Under the pieces are notes generated by a model that was not told the DNA's origin, searched no databases, and saw only the letters and a list, made by a program, of their open reading frames with translations. 64,000 nt of DNA from Streptomyces yatensis (GTDB lineage: Bacteria > Actinomycetota > Actinomycetes > Streptomycetales > Streptomycetaceae), in NCBI RefSeq assembly GCF_018069625.1, contig NZ_CP072941.1:10230001-10294000 (forward strand), given 5' to 3'. The position numbers and the translations under genes are program-made. Shown here piece by piece: positions 33,358-42,629 of the stretch; position 1 is the first letter of the stretch, and each line of letters starts with the position of its first letter.

Positions 33358-34290
33358 ATGAAAGCTATTGCACTCCCGCGTTACGGCGGCGCGGACGACC
33401 TCGAGCTCACGGACCAGCCGACACCGGCGGTCGCGCCCGGGGAATTCCTGGTCCGGGTCAAGGCGGCCGGAGTGAACCCGGCCGACGAAAAGATCGCCGT
33501 GGGCAATCTCGACGGCATCATGGTGACTCACTTTCCCCTCATCCCGGGCTTCGAGATGGCCGGCGTCGTCGAGGCTCGCGGTTTCGGCGCCACCGAGTTC
33601 GAGATCGGCGACGAAGTGATCGGCTTCGTCCTCAAGGACTGGGCGCAGTTCGGCGCCTACGCCGAACTGGTTTCAGCCCCGGTCCGCACGCTGGCACGCA
33701 AGCCGGCGTCCTGGGACTGGCTGCATGCGGCGTGTCTGCCGCTGAACGGACTGACGGCTTACCAGGCCATCAAACGCATCGATATCCGCGAGGGCGACAC
33801 CGTCCTGATCCACGGGGCCGCAGGTGGGGTCGGCACGCTCGGCGTGCAGATCGCAGTCACCCGGGGCGCGCACGTCATCGGCACCGCCGGCGAGCGCAAC
33901 CACGACTACCTGCGTGAACTCGGCGCCACACCGATCACCTACGGAGAAGGACTGGCCGAGCGGGTGCGCGAGCTCGCGCCAGAGGGCGTCGACGCGGCGC
34001 TCGACTTCTACGGCGGGGACGCGGTGGCCGTCTCGCGGAAGGTCTTGAAGGATCCCGCGCGGGTCGCCTCCGTGGCCGACATCACCGCTCCCGAACAGGG
34101 TGGCCAATTGGTGTGGGCACGCGCGAACGCCGACGAGCTGACGGAGGTGGCTGCGCTCGCCGAGTCAGGGAAGTTGTCCGTCCCCGTGAATCGCTCCTTC
34201 CCGCTGGAGCAGGCCGCCGACGCCTGGCGGATGCTCCACGCGGACAGCCGCGCCCACGGCCGGATCGTACTGGACATCGACGCCGCCTGA
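33358..34290 (+). CDS. NADP-dependent quinone oxidoreductase-like MDR
   Basis: 310 residues, third paralogue of this family in the window. GroES-like part with PGFEMAGVVEARGFG; Rossmann motif GAAGGVGTLGVQIAVTRG; then GTAGERNHDYLRELGATPITYG. I chose ATG 33358 (MKAIALPRYGGADDL, preceded by GAGGTG) over GTG 33301, which overlaps the previous stop and would add 19 poorly conserved residues. In the operon it may reduce a quinone formed by the downstream monooxygenase or an enal intermediate. Confidence 0.88.
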   Translation: MKAIALPRYGGADDLELTDQPTPAVAPGEFLVRVKAAGVNPADEKIAVGNLDGIMVTHFPLIPGFEMAGVVEARGFGATEFEIGDEVIGFVLKDWAQFGAYAELVSAPVRTLARKPASWDWLHAACLPLNGLTAYQAIKRIDIREGDTVLIHGAAGGVGTLGVQIAVTRGAHVIGTAGERNHDYLRELGATPITYGEGLAERVRELAPEGVDAALDFYGGDAVAVSRKVLKDPARVASVADITAPEQGGQLVWARANADELTEVAALAESGKLSVPVNRSFPLEQAADAWRMLHADSRAHGRIVLDIDAA

Positions 34291-34341
34291 GGTCGTCTTC
34301 CGGCACGTACACGCTCCGGTGTAAGCGAAGGGTTGGGACAC

Positions 34342-35892
34342 ATGAAGCTTGCCGATGAACCCCGCACATCCACGATCCCCCCGGATGCCTTGGATGCGGA
34401 TGTCCTCATCATCGGGTACGGCCCGGTCGGTCAGACCCTGGCTGCTCTCCTGGGGGCGTCGGGGCACCGCGTGCTGGTGTGCGAACGGCGGGTCGGGCGC
34501 TACGAGACGCCACGAGCCGGACACTTCGATCACGAAATCATGCGCGTCTTCCAGTCTTTGGGCATTGCCGACGAGGTAAGGCGCATTGCCGAACCAGCTC
34601 GTGTGTATGAATTCCTCGATCCCGACGGAGGCGTGATTTCTCGTCTGCCAAGGGAATGGAGTGCTCCCTCCGGCTGGGATGCGTCGTACCACTTCTACCA
34701 GCCGGAACTCGAGGATGCCCTGGACGCGGCAGTCCGCGGAGCATCCACTGTGGACGTTCGTTTCGGTGCGGAGCTGGTCGACCTGCGCCAGGGGGCCGAC
34801 CACGTGGTGGTGACATTGGCAGACGGCGGCGTCGTCACCGCACGCTATGTGGTCGGGGCGGACGGCGCCAACAGCGCGGTACGCACGCTCTGCGGCATTC
34901 CGACGAAAGATCTCGGTTTCCGGGGCGACTGGCTGGTCGTTGACGTCCGGCCTCGGCCCGGCGCCCCGGCCCTGGACATCCCGGACACCGGCCAGGTACT
35001 CGACCCCGCGAGGCCGAACCACATGGGCCGAGTGGCCCAGCGGTACTTCCGCTGGGAGTTCATGCTCGTCGAGGGCGACGATCCCACCGAGATGGTGAAG
35101 CCGGAACGGGTCTGGGAGTTGCTCAGGCCCTGGATCGGCCCACAGGAGGGGGAGGCGATCCGGCAGACCGTCTACCAGTTCCGATCCATCGTGGCCGATA
35201 CGTTCCGCCACCGGTCGGTTCTGCTTGCCGGCGACGCCGCTCACGTCATGCCGCCATTCCTCGGACAGGGCATGAGCTCTGGCATCCGGGACGCCGCGAC
35301 CCTCGGCTGGATGCTCGACCTCGTGCTGACCGGCGCCGCGGACCCGAAACTGCTGGACCTGTACACGCTCTCGAGAAGGCCACAGGTCATCGACTACATC
35401 GAAGAGTCGGTGCGGGTAGGGACCGTCGTCTGCGAGACCGACCCCGTTCGTGCGGCGCAACGTCGTGAGGAGCTGCGGTCGGCGACCGAGCTTCCGCCAC
35501 CGTTCGAGCCGCCTGTCGGCGCGGGCTTCCGAGACGGACAACCGCTGGCCGGCCACTTGGCCGTACAGCCCTTTCTGCGTACGAGCGGCGGGAAGACCGA
35601 GCGGTCCGACGACGTGCTCGGCCGCGGGTTCACCCTGTTCAGCTTGGTCGAACCGGACGCGGCGACGACCGCGGCCGTCTCGGAACTCGAGCGTGCGATG
35701 GGGCTGCGGTCCGTGGTGGTCGGCGCCGAGGGGGTCCAGGAAGAGGGCGAGGCGCTGAGTGACTGGCTCAAGGAGTCCGGTGTCGTGGCCGTGCTGGTTC
35801 GCCCGGACTTCTACGTCTTCGGCACTGCTACCGGGCTCTGTGAGGTGGTGGGTCTGCTCGCCTCACTTCGCGCGAGCCTGTCGCTGGTGTAG
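34342..35892 (+). CDS. FAD-dependent aromatic monooxygenase (MhpA-like)
   Basis: 516-residue class A flavoprotein hydroxylase. Rossmann motif VLIIGYGPVGQTLAALLG (GxGxxG variant), the DG motif around VVGADGANSAVR and the FAD ribityl motif LLAGDAAHVMPPFLGQGMSS. The final about 90 residues form the thioredoxin-like domain of phenol hydroxylase/MhpA relatives. It would ortho-hydroxylate a phenolic or hydroxypyridine substrate to the diol that the VOC dioxygenase cleaves. ATG 34342 with AAGGG ten bases upstream; TTG 34333 possible. Confidence 0.9.
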   Translation: MKLADEPRTSTIPPDALDADVLIIGYGPVGQTLAALLGASGHRVLVCERRVGRYETPRAGHFDHEIMRVFQSLGIADEVRRIAEPARVYEFLDPDGGVISRLPREWSAPSGWDASYHFYQPELEDALDAAVRGASTVDVRFGAELVDLRQGADHVVVTLADGGVVTARYVVGADGANSAVRTLCGIPTKDLGFRGDWLVVDVRPRPGAPALDIPDTGQVLDPARPNHMGRVAQRYFRWEFMLVEGDDPTEMVKPERVWELLRPWIGPQEGEAIRQTVYQFRSIVADTFRHRSVLLAGDAAHVMPPFLGQGMSSGIRDAATLGWMLDLVLTGAADPKLLDLYTLSRRPQVIDYIEESVRVGTVVCETDPVRAAQRREELRSATELPPPFEPPVGAGFRDGQPLAGHLAVQPFLRTSGGKTERSDDVLGRGFTLFSLVEPDAATTAAVSELERAMGLRSVVVGAEGVQEEGEALSDWLKESGVVAVLVRPDFYVFGTATGLCEVVGLLASLRASLSLV

Positions 35893-35958
35893 CGGCGTGA
35901 CACCCGCTCGCGCGGCGACCGACGACAGCCCGGATCATGTGACACACGGAGGAATCTC

Positions 35959-36789
35959 ATGCCGAAAACGAACAACGGTATCCATTACGAGGAGCGGGGA
36001 AGCGGGCCGGACACGATCGTTCTGCTGCCCGGACTCGGGTGCTCACTCAAGTGCTGGTCCGAGGTGGCACCCCTACTCGACGGCTATCGTCTCGTTCTCA
36101 TGGACCTGCCGGGCCACGCGGGCTCCATCCATGCGCCTGCCGACGGATCGAGCCTCGCCCGGATCGCCGAAACGGTGATCGATGCTTGTGATCAGCTCGG
36201 CCTCGAACGCTTCGCCCTCGTCGGTCTCTCCTTCGGTGGCGCGCTCAGTGTGCGGATCGCTCTGAACCGGCCCGGCCAGGTGTTCGCGGTCATGGCGCTC
36301 ATGCCGTGGAACGCGGGCGGTACCGAGGCGGGCGATCCCGTCATCGAAGGGTTCCACAAGTCCTTCCGTGACGCCGAAGCCATAACGCGGGCCATTGGGG
36401 CCATCTCGCTGGAGCCGAGCAAGACGACCGATGTCGTGCGCACGATGACGAGTGCCGTCACAGAGCAGTTCTGGCGCAGCTGGCTCGGAACCGGTGGCGG
36501 TGCTTACACGAGCATGTTCGAGGAGCTGTCCGGGATCGCCGTGCCGGCGTGCTACGTCATCGGCGGCAGAGACACCATCGCCCCGCAGGACAAGTTGATC
36601 GCCGATGTCCGTGCGATGCCCGGAGGCCGGCTGGTCTTCCTGTCGGACGCGGGACATCTCGCCCCTTACGAGTCTCCCGAGCTCGTCGCCCGGGAGATCC
36701 GCGAGTTCATCAGCCGCTACGCGAACACGCCGTCGCCGGGCGCGGGTTCCGCGCCCAGATCCTCGCCCAGCGCACAGCCGAGCAGATAG
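35959..36789 (+). CDS. Alpha/beta hydrolase, meta-cleavage product hydrolase-like
   Basis: 276 residues, last gene of the catabolic run. Catalytic triad: Ser in LVGLSFGGALS (about residue 95), Asp in VIGGRDTIAP and His in SDAGHLAPYES. Resembles MhpC/BphD-type C-C hydrolases and 3-oxoadipate enol-lactonases. Two hydrolases in one operon suggest that one acts on the ring-cleavage product and the other on a side chain. GGAGG lies eight bases before the ATG. C-terminal tail after RYANTP is low-complexity Pro/Ser. Confidence 0.85.
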   Translation: MPKTNNGIHYEERGSGPDTIVLLPGLGCSLKCWSEVAPLLDGYRLVLMDLPGHAGSIHAPADGSSLARIAETVIDACDQLGLERFALVGLSFGGALSVRIALNRPGQVFAVMALMPWNAGGTEAGDPVIEGFHKSFRDAEAITRAIGAISLEPSKTTDVVRTMTSAVTEQFWRSWLGTGGGAYTSMFEELSGIAVPACYVIGGRDTIAPQDKLIADVRAMPGGRLVFLSDAGHLAPYESPELVAREIREFISRYANTPSPGAGSAPRSSPSAQPSR

Positions 36790-37015
36790 AGACGCCTTTC
36801 GCTGCTTCACCCGCTCCCTCAGGGACGCCTGCCGGCGCACATCGACGTCCTCGCCGGTCAGGCCGGTGGCGGACGACCACAGCCAGACCGGGAGCGGGTC
36901 GCCCCCGCCGGGCAGGTGGTCTACCTTCATGTGGATCAACGTGCCCCGGCCATGTCCGATGCCATGTATCAGCTGCGCTGTGTCCTGGGCCGTGTCTGTC
37001 AATTCGGTCGTGGGG

Positions 37016-37945
37016 TCACCGGTCTGCCCAGTCCGGCGCCCACACGTCATGCGGGGTTCGCGGGCCTGCGGTGCGCAGATGGTCGCGTAGCGCGGTCAGC
37101 ACGGGGTGCTGGTCTCCGCTGCGGAACAGCAGCACGTGCGGGTAGACCGGGGTCGGGTCGTGCACCGGGATCCGCCGTAGGTCGTGGGTCTGGGGCCACA
37201 GGTACCGGTCCCCGCTGCCGACGAGGGTGGCCAGCGAGGCCGAGTCGGCCAGCGCGTCCATCAGGGCCTCATCACCGAAGTTGGGGCCGAGCGCGTCGAT
37301 GCTCAGACCGAAGGCCTCGGACAGCGCCTGGTAGAACGCCGCCCACTCCGTGTCCGGCCTGATCCCGGGGATCCAGATGCGGTGGCCGGTCAGGTCCGCA
37401 GGACTGACCCAGGGCGCGTCAGCCAGCGGGTGGCCAGGTCCGACCAGGAGCTCCAGGGGTGCGTCCAGGAGTCGTTCGGCGCTGACCCCGGCTGGGACCT
37501 GGTCTGCCGGCAGGGCACGGAAGGACGCGTCGACGGTCCCTTCGAGTACCGCCTGGGCGGCCTGGGCGGCGTTCTCCTCGCTCAGCGTGACCGCGTCCAG
37601 GTCCGTCTCGGGGTGGGAGCGGTAGAACCGGTAGACGGCCTGGGCCGGGGCGATGCGCCGGTTGAGGACATCGACGCGCAAGGGACGGCTGCCGGGGCGC
37701 ACGGCCTGCTCGGCGTGCTCGATGGCCGCCAGGACCTTCTTGGCGTGCGGCAGGAAGACCTGCCCGTCCAGGCTCAGCCGGGAGCCTCGGGAGGTCCGCA
37801 CCAGGAGCCTGACCTCGATGTGCCTCTCCAGGGCCGCGATCCGCTTGGAGACCGCCTGCTGGCTGATCCCCAGCTCGTCGGCCGCAGCCTGGAACTGGCC
37901 GGTCCCGGCGACGGCCACGAACGTCCGCAGCGCTTCAACATCCAC
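37016..37945 (-). CDS. LysR-family regulator, divergent from acetyltransferase
   Basis: 309 residues. N-terminal LysR HTH (MDVEALRTFVAVAGTGQFQA, then ELGISQQAVSKRIAALERHI) and a periplasmic-binding-like effector domain with LLVGPGHPLADAPWV. It is divergent from the acetyltransferase gene, with a perfect palindrome between them (37962-37978). Probably an activator of that gene; the catabolic operon ending at 36789 is convergent and may be independent. Confidence 0.93.
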   Translation of the reverse strand: MDVEALRTFVAVAGTGQFQAAADELGISQQAVSKRIAALERHIEVRLLVRTSRGSRLSLDGQVFLPHAKKVLAAIEHAEQAVRPGSRPLRVDVLNRRIAPAQAVYRFYRSHPETDLDAVTLSEENAAQAAQAVLEGTVDASFRALPADQVPAGVSAERLLDAPLELLVGPGHPLADAPWVSPADLTGHRIWIPGIRPDTEWAAFYQALSEAFGLSIDALGPNFGDEALMDALADSASLATLVGSGDRYLWPQTHDLRRIPVHDPTPVYPHVLLFRSGDQHPVLTALRDHLRTAGPRTPHDVWAPDWADR

Positions 37946-37961
37946 GCTTCCATCCTACTTT

Positions 37962-37978
37962 CACAACCGCTGGTTGTG
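37962..37978 (+). promoter_or_regulatory. LysR operator
   Basis: CACAACC-GCT-GGTTGTG, perfect 7-bp arms; the inner bases fit the T-N11-A type LysR box. Located 17 bp from the lysR start. Confidence 0.75.
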
Positions 37979-38035
37979 GCTGGTGTGGTGCAGGGTTGTT
38001 TGATCGAGTGTTCTGCGCGGTGGTGGGATCAGCGC

Positions 38036-38587
38036 ATGTCTACCCGCACAGACCATGTCATGTATGTCCAGACGCCTGAGTTCGCCCGTCATGCGGAGCG
38101 GATCGTGGAGGTGACCGATGCGACGTCTCGGCTGAACGTGCTTCCGTTCAGCGACAGCGAAGGTCGCGCGGAACTCCTTTCTGTTGTGTTCGGTGGCCCG
38201 CTGCCGGAGTCGGTGATGATCTACCCGCCGTTCTTTACCGAGTACGGGCTGAACACGACGTTCGGGGAGAACGTCTTCGTCAACCAGGGATGCACCTTCA
38301 TGGACAAGGGCGGCATCCGTATCGGCGACGGCGTCATGATCGCCCCAAAGGTCAGCCTCATCACCGGAGGCCATCCACTGCCCCTGGCCGAGCGTCGCGA
38401 GTACCTCTCCTTCGCCCCGATCCTCATCGAGGACGACGTCTGGATCGGGACGGCTGCGGTGATCACGCAGGGGGTGACCATCGGTGCCGGTGCGGTGGTC
38501 GCTGCCGGTGCGGTAGTCACTCGTGATGTTCCTGCCGGCACCGTGGTCGCGGGAGTGCCCGCCCGGGTGATCAAGACGATCGACTGA
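38036..38587 (+). CDS. Left-handed beta-helix acetyltransferase (MaeA/LacA-like)
   Basis: 183 residues. Hexapeptide-repeat acetyltransferase with NTTFGENVFVNQGCTFMDKG, GGIRIGDGVMIAP, catalytic His in LITGGHPLPLAERREY, then VWIGTAAVITQGVTIGAGAV and the C-terminal PARVIKTID. Typical sugar O-acetyltransferase (maltose/galactoside type). Weak ribosome site before ATG 38036. A perfect 14-bp palindrome AGCCCGGCCGGGCT overlaps its stop and may serve as terminator. Controlled by the divergent LysR (inference). Confidence 0.92.
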   Translation: MSTRTDHVMYVQTPEFARHAERIVEVTDATSRLNVLPFSDSEGRAELLSVVFGGPLPESVMIYPPFFTEYGLNTTFGENVFVNQGCTFMDKGGIRIGDGVMIAPKVSLITGGHPLPLAERREYLSFAPILIEDDVWIGTAAVITQGVTIGAGAVVAAGAVVTRDVPAGTVVAGVPARVIKTID

Positions 38588-38639
38588 GCCCGGCCGGGCT
38601 GTCGGCCCGGGTGCGCAGCACCTCTGCGGTCTGATCCTG

Positions 38640-38783
38640 ATGCCTCGTCACGCCCAACTGGCCGACCGGCAGTGGGACCGCATCCGACCTTTGCTGAGCA
38701 CCGCACTGCCGTACGGTCAGAGCGACATGCTCGCCACCGGTGCGGCGGCAGGGGTTTTGACGGGGCTCGGCGTGGTGGACTGA
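38640..38783 (+). pseudogene. IS5-type transposase N-terminal remnant
   Basis: In the 383-bp gap before the LLM gene, MPRHAQLADRQWDRIRPLLS matches the N-terminus of IS5-family transposases (LSDxQWxxIxPLLP). The frame then degenerates and stops after 47 codons; no DDE domain. Confidence 0.6.
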
Positions 38784-38970
38784 CGGCATATTGAAGCTCC
38801 GTTGCAGTCATGCGTTTTGGGAAGGTCATCTGCATCAGCCGTGTTTCGTTGCGCCAGGCGCGGCCGTCCGGCTTGGGATGGTTCGAGATCATGCGACTTC
38901 GCAACGGCTCTGCGCCGGGAACTGTCATGCTGAGCGCGTTCGGTTCCATCTGCACACTGTGGAGGTCTTG

Positions 38971-40038
38971 ATGCGTAGGGGCGTCATTGTCGCCGCGCAC
39001 CCTGGTGTGGAGGATCTCGCCGTGCGGGCCGAGGAGATGGGCTTGCACAGCTTCTGGGTCTACGACTCCCCGATGGTCCATGGTGACCCTTTCGTCGCCT
39101 TGAGCCTGTGTGCGAGGGCCACCAGCCGTATCAGGCTCGGTATCGGCGTGACCTCACCGGCGCTGCGCTCGGCTCCGGCCGCCGCGAGCGGGCTGGCCAG
39201 CCTCAATGCCCTGGCGCCGGGCCGGATCATCTGCGGGGTCGGCACCGGGAACACCGCCCGGCGCACCCTGGGCATGCGGCCGGTCACGGCAGCCGGGCTG
39301 GAGGACTTCACCGCCGCGCTGCAGGATCTGTGCGCCGGACGGTCGACGGAGTATCGGGAAGGTGACCGGGTTCGCGACATCCGGTTCCTGCACACCGGGG
39401 CGCACGTGGACACCGCCGACCCGATCGAGTTCGTCGTGGCCGCGCTGCTCGGACCGAAGGCCGCCGCCGTGGCGGGCCGCCGCGGCACCGGCCTGATCTC
39501 CTTCGGCCTGCTGGACCCCACCGCCTGGCACGCGCTGCACGACGCCCACCGCCACGCCGCCCGGGCCACGCTCCATGGCCCCGACTCCCACACGGACTCC
39601 CGGGCGGACTCCTACGTGGTCACCTCGCTCCACCTCCTCGACGAGGACGAGGACCCCCACGGCGACCCGGCCCGGGACGCCACGGGCCACCTGGTCATGT
39701 CGCTGCTGGCCTTCGCCGCCGACACACCCGCCTTCGCCGAGCAACTCGGCCCTGAGGAAGGGGAGGCGGTACGGCGGCTCCTTGACCGGCGCGGCACCAC
39801 CTCCACCGCACCGGACCGGTACACCAGGCTCTACCCCAACTACCTCGGACGCATTGCACCGCAGGACCGCGACCTGGTCCTGCCCTCGTTGATGGACACC
39901 CTGGCCCTGGTCGGCACCCGCGACGACCTCCTCACCCGCATCACCGCCCTGGAACAGGCCGGCGTCGACGAACTCCTCATCCAGCCGGTGATCGACGCGC
40001 CCACCGAGATGGCCCAGCTCGCGAAACTCCTCACCTGA
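38971..40038 (+). CDS. LLM-class flavin-dependent oxidoreductase
   Basis: 355-residue luciferase-like TIM barrel. N-terminus MRRGVIVAAHPGVEDLAVRA, then WVYDSPMVHGDPFVALSLCA, GIGVTSPALRSAPAAASGLA and GRIICGVGTGNTARRTLGM, typical of F420- or FMN-dependent LLM enzymes (methylene-tetrahydromethanopterin reductase-like group). GGAGG ends five bases before ATG 38971. Neighbours give no pathway; convergent with the membrane protein gene. F420 is available in Streptomyces, but the cofactor cannot be told from sequence here. Confidence 0.9.
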   Translation: MRRGVIVAAHPGVEDLAVRAEEMGLHSFWVYDSPMVHGDPFVALSLCARATSRIRLGIGVTSPALRSAPAAASGLASLNALAPGRIICGVGTGNTARRTLGMRPVTAAGLEDFTAALQDLCAGRSTEYREGDRVRDIRFLHTGAHVDTADPIEFVVAALLGPKAAAVAGRRGTGLISFGLLDPTAWHALHDAHRHAARATLHGPDSHTDSRADSYVVTSLHLLDEDEDPHGDPARDATGHLVMSLLAFAADTPAFAEQLGPEEGEAVRRLLDRRGTTSTAPDRYTRLYPNYLGRIAPQDRDLVLPSLMDTLALVGTRDDLLTRITALEQAGVDELLIQPVIDAPTEMAQLAKLLT

Positions 40039-40187
40039 GCGGACTCGCCCGCCGCACGTCCACGACGCGCTCGCACGTGAATCGACCGGCGTGTGGGCAT
40101 CCAACGAGCCCGGGGTCCGATATGGGTGGCCGGTTGGCGGGGAGTTGTCTGGCCGCCGGTAAGCACGTGGTGTGGCGCGGTAGGGCT

Positions 40188-40835
40188 TTAGTCTGTGCCG
40201 GTGTGGTTCCGGGGCTTGGGTGCCGCGGAGCAGGGCTGGGTTCCGGGCTGTAGGGGTCTGTGCTGGGCCGCGCGTCGGCGTTTTCCATAGGCGATGGTGA
40301 GTATGGCGAGGAGGGGCCCCCACAAGACCAGGGGTGTGTAGCAGATGCGGAACCAGATTTCCTCCCGGCCGCCGGCCTGGCCGGGGAAGTCGTGGGGAAG
40401 GGCGTCGCCCCGGATCGTCGTGCCCATGATCTGGGTGATGAGGGTGAGGACGGTCCACAGGAAGGTGAGGAGAGCGGCCCCGATCGTGGCGGGGATGACT
40501 GCCGCCATCGTGGGGACTGTGCGGCCTCGCACCAGCGGGACCCAGCGGGGGAATTCCTCGCCCCACCGGGCGATCAGGCCGAATGCGGTGAATGCCAGGG
40601 CTTCGGAGAGGACCGACAGGGAGACGACGTAGAGCCGCTCGCCGATTCCGATGCCGTGGTCGAAGGCGATCGGGAGTCTCCACAGGCTGGATGGCAGGAC
40701 GGCCAGCACTATGGCGTAGGCGGTGAGGTGCAGACGCCGGGAGACTCCGGCGACGGGAGTGTGGCCGGCTCGCCAGGCGTTGCGGAGTCGTCGGGGGCGG
40801 GCGGGGGGTTCGCCGGTGCGCGGGGGCAGGTGCAT
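40188..40835 (-). CDS. Four-TM membrane protein of unknown function
   Basis: 215 residues with four hydrophobic helices: LHLTAYAIVLAVLPSSLWRL, YVVSLSVLSEALAFTAFGLI, TVPTMAAVIPATIGAALLTF and ICYTPLVLWGPLLAILTIAY. The GIGIGERLYVVSLS loop resembles a family of Streptomyces hypothetical membrane proteins. Start at ATG 40835 (MHLPPRTGEPP); a 35-residue N-terminal extension to 40940 is open but lacks conserved-looking sequence. Gene alone, convergent with the LLM oxidoreductase. Confidence 0.75.
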   Translation of the reverse strand: MHLPPRTGEPPARPRRLRNAWRAGHTPVAGVSRRLHLTAYAIVLAVLPSSLWRLPIAFDHGIGIGERLYVVSLSVLSEALAFTAFGLIARWGEEFPRWVPLVRGRTVPTMAAVIPATIGAALLTFLWTVLTLITQIMGTTIRGDALPHDFPGQAGGREEIWFRICYTPLVLWGPLLAILTIAYGKRRRAAQHRPLQPGTQPCSAAPKPRNHTGTD

Positions 40836-41022
40836 GTGCGGTCCCGTGTCTTGTTGGGCCCGTCTGGCCCGTTCGTCCTCGAAGGTCGCAGCGGGGACGG
40901 TCACTGCGCATCGGGCCGTGGGGTGACCCGGCTCCGCCATACGGCCATGGCGTCGTACGACCGAAGGGGCACGGAAGCTGGGCCCTGCCGAGACATGACA
41001 CCGGCGGACACCACAGCCCCCT

Positions 41023-41540
41023 GTGTTCTCCCCGGGGCGCCGCCCTCCTGCCCGCCACGCTCACCCGCCTCACCGCGCCCCTCCCGAGATCCGCCGAGTC
41101 CTCGTAGCGCGCCTCCCCGGCCACCCCACCCCCGCCGTCACCCGAGGAATCACCTCTCAGCAACCACTGGAGGCCGTCGGGGGTGCGGTGCCCGGCGAAC
41201 TGCTGCTGTATTGCCACGGCTTCCGCACGACTCTCGACGGCCACCACCAGGGCGAAGACCGAACCTTGTTCCCGGCCATCGCGGCTGCGCACCCCGAGCT
41301 GCCCGGCTGCGCTCGCTTGAGCAGGGTCACTCGATGATCGCCCACCTGCTCTCCAGTCTTCGTGCCGCGGTCGACCGGGCCGCGCCGCCTGAGGAGCTTG
41401 ACCACCACCTCGAAGGCATCGCCGCGATCATGGAGAACCACTTCCGCTACGAGGAGCGGCAGCTGCTCACTGCGCTGCCTGGCCGGTACCGCGCCTGGCG
41501 TCGAGCGACAGGAGCGTGCCCGGCGCGGCGTGGACACTGA
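41023..41540 (+). pseudogene. Frameshifted hemerythrin HHE-domain protein
   Basis: Two consecutive halves of one hemerythrin-like protein lie in different frames. The first contains CHGFRTTLDGHHQGEDRTLF and PAIAAAHPEL (to about 41303). The second, after a shift, reads RSLEQGHSMIAHLLSSLRAA and then MENHFRYEERQLLTAL (to about 41490). Together they carry the H/E metal ligands of an HHE domain. The C-terminal end is also lost. One indel around 41305 explains the break. Confidence 0.75.
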
Positions 41541-41675
41541 TCGGGCGGGTGGCCGCGGTCCTTCACCGGCGTGGGGTTCGCTGAGCCTCCTGGCTGGTTT
41601 GAGGGGTTGATCGAGTGAGGTGAGGAGTGTTCCTGGTGGTCTCCGGGGATTCTCGTCACCGCGTTGCCCAGGACC

Positions 41676-42521
41676 TCACTGCGTGTCGAAGTCCGTTCCT
41701 CGGGAGATGTTCTCCCAGGTGGCGAGTTCGGCCCGTACCGAGTCCAGGTGTCCGACGAGGGCGTCGACCGCGTCGCTGCCGAGGGCGAGCCGCAGCGGGG
41801 TGTTCTCGGCGTCCAGGGCCAGCCGGATCGCGGCCGCTGCTTTCGCCGGATCTCCGGGCTGGGCGCCGTCGCCGTCCTGCAACAGCCTCCGGGTGGCGCC
41901 GACCTTCTCCGCGTACGCCGGGTGCTCCTGGGAGAGATAGGCCGCGCCCTTGCCGAACAGGTTGGTGCGGAACGCGCCGGGCTCCACGATCAGCACCTTG
42001 ATGCCGAACGGCGCCACTTCGTCGGCCAGGCCCTCCGACAGCTGCTCCAGCGCCGCCTTGGTCGCGCTGTACGCGGAGAACCCGGCGAAGGACAGCTGTC
42101 CGCCGAAACTGCTGATGTTCACGATCGATCCGCTGCCCCGCTCCCGCATCTGCGAAAGCAGCGCCCGGGTCAGCCGCGCCGGGCCGAACACGTGCAGCTC
42201 GAACAGGTCGCGCAGCTCCCGGTCGGTGGTCTCCTCGAACGCCCCGACCTGCGTGCGCCCGGCGTTGTTCACCAGCACGTCCACCCGGCCATAGCGGGCC
42301 AGGACGTCAGCGGCCACCACGTCGATCCGCCCGCCGTCGGTCATGTCCAGGCCGATCGCCTCCACCCGGTCGGGGTGCGCGGCGACCAGGTCGGCCAGCG
42401 CTTCGGTGCGTCGGGCCGTGCCGACCACCGTGTCACCGGCGGCGACCGCGGCCTCGGCGATGGCCCGCCCGAAACCGCTGCTCGCGCCGGTGATCAGCCA
42501 GACCTTGCCGTTCTCGGTCAT
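41676..42521 (-). CDS. SDR-family oxidoreductase
   Basis: 281-residue classical short-chain dehydrogenase. Cofactor motif WLITGASSGFGRAIAEAA, NNAG in VLVNNAGRTQVG, catalytic Ser in IVNISSFGGQ and YxxxK in FSAYSATKAAL. Length and the C-terminal part resemble the retinol dehydrogenase/oxidoreductase group common in Streptomyces. Start at ATG 42521, with AAGGAG eight bases upstream. Divergent from the LysR gene at 42630, which probably controls it. Confidence 0.93.
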   Translation of the reverse strand: MTENGKVWLITGASSGFGRAIAEAAVAAGDTVVGTARRTEALADLVAAHPDRVEAIGLDMTDGGRIDVVAADVLARYGRVDVLVNNAGRTQVGAFEETTDRELRDLFELHVFGPARLTRALLSQMRERGSGSIVNISSFGGQLSFAGFSAYSATKAALEQLSEGLADEVAPFGIKVLIVEPGAFRTNLFGKGAAYLSQEHPAYAEKVGATRRLLQDGDGAQPGDPAKAAAAIRLALDAENTPLRLALGSDAVDALVGHLDSVRAELATWENISRGTDFDTQ

Positions 42522-42616
42522 CTCTTCGTCTCCTTGGTCAACTGCCCTTCGGGACCTGCCCGCCGGCAGCTCCCATCCTTCGCCGGGATCCGGGGCCGTG
42601 TCCAAGTCCTGTCGTG

Positions 42617-42624
42617 ATAGCTAT
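42617..42624 (+). promoter_or_regulatory. Palindrome in SDR/lysR divergent region
   Basis: ATAGCTAT, perfect 8-bp palindrome six bases before the lysR ATG, in the 108-bp divergent region. It may be part of a LysR box or a -10 element; weak on its own. Confidence 0.35.
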
Positions 42625-42629
42625 GGGTT

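Noticed and set aside
39154..41292. 712-codon minus frame
   Set aside because: Antisense to the LLM gene and out of frame with the four-TM protein; no motifs.
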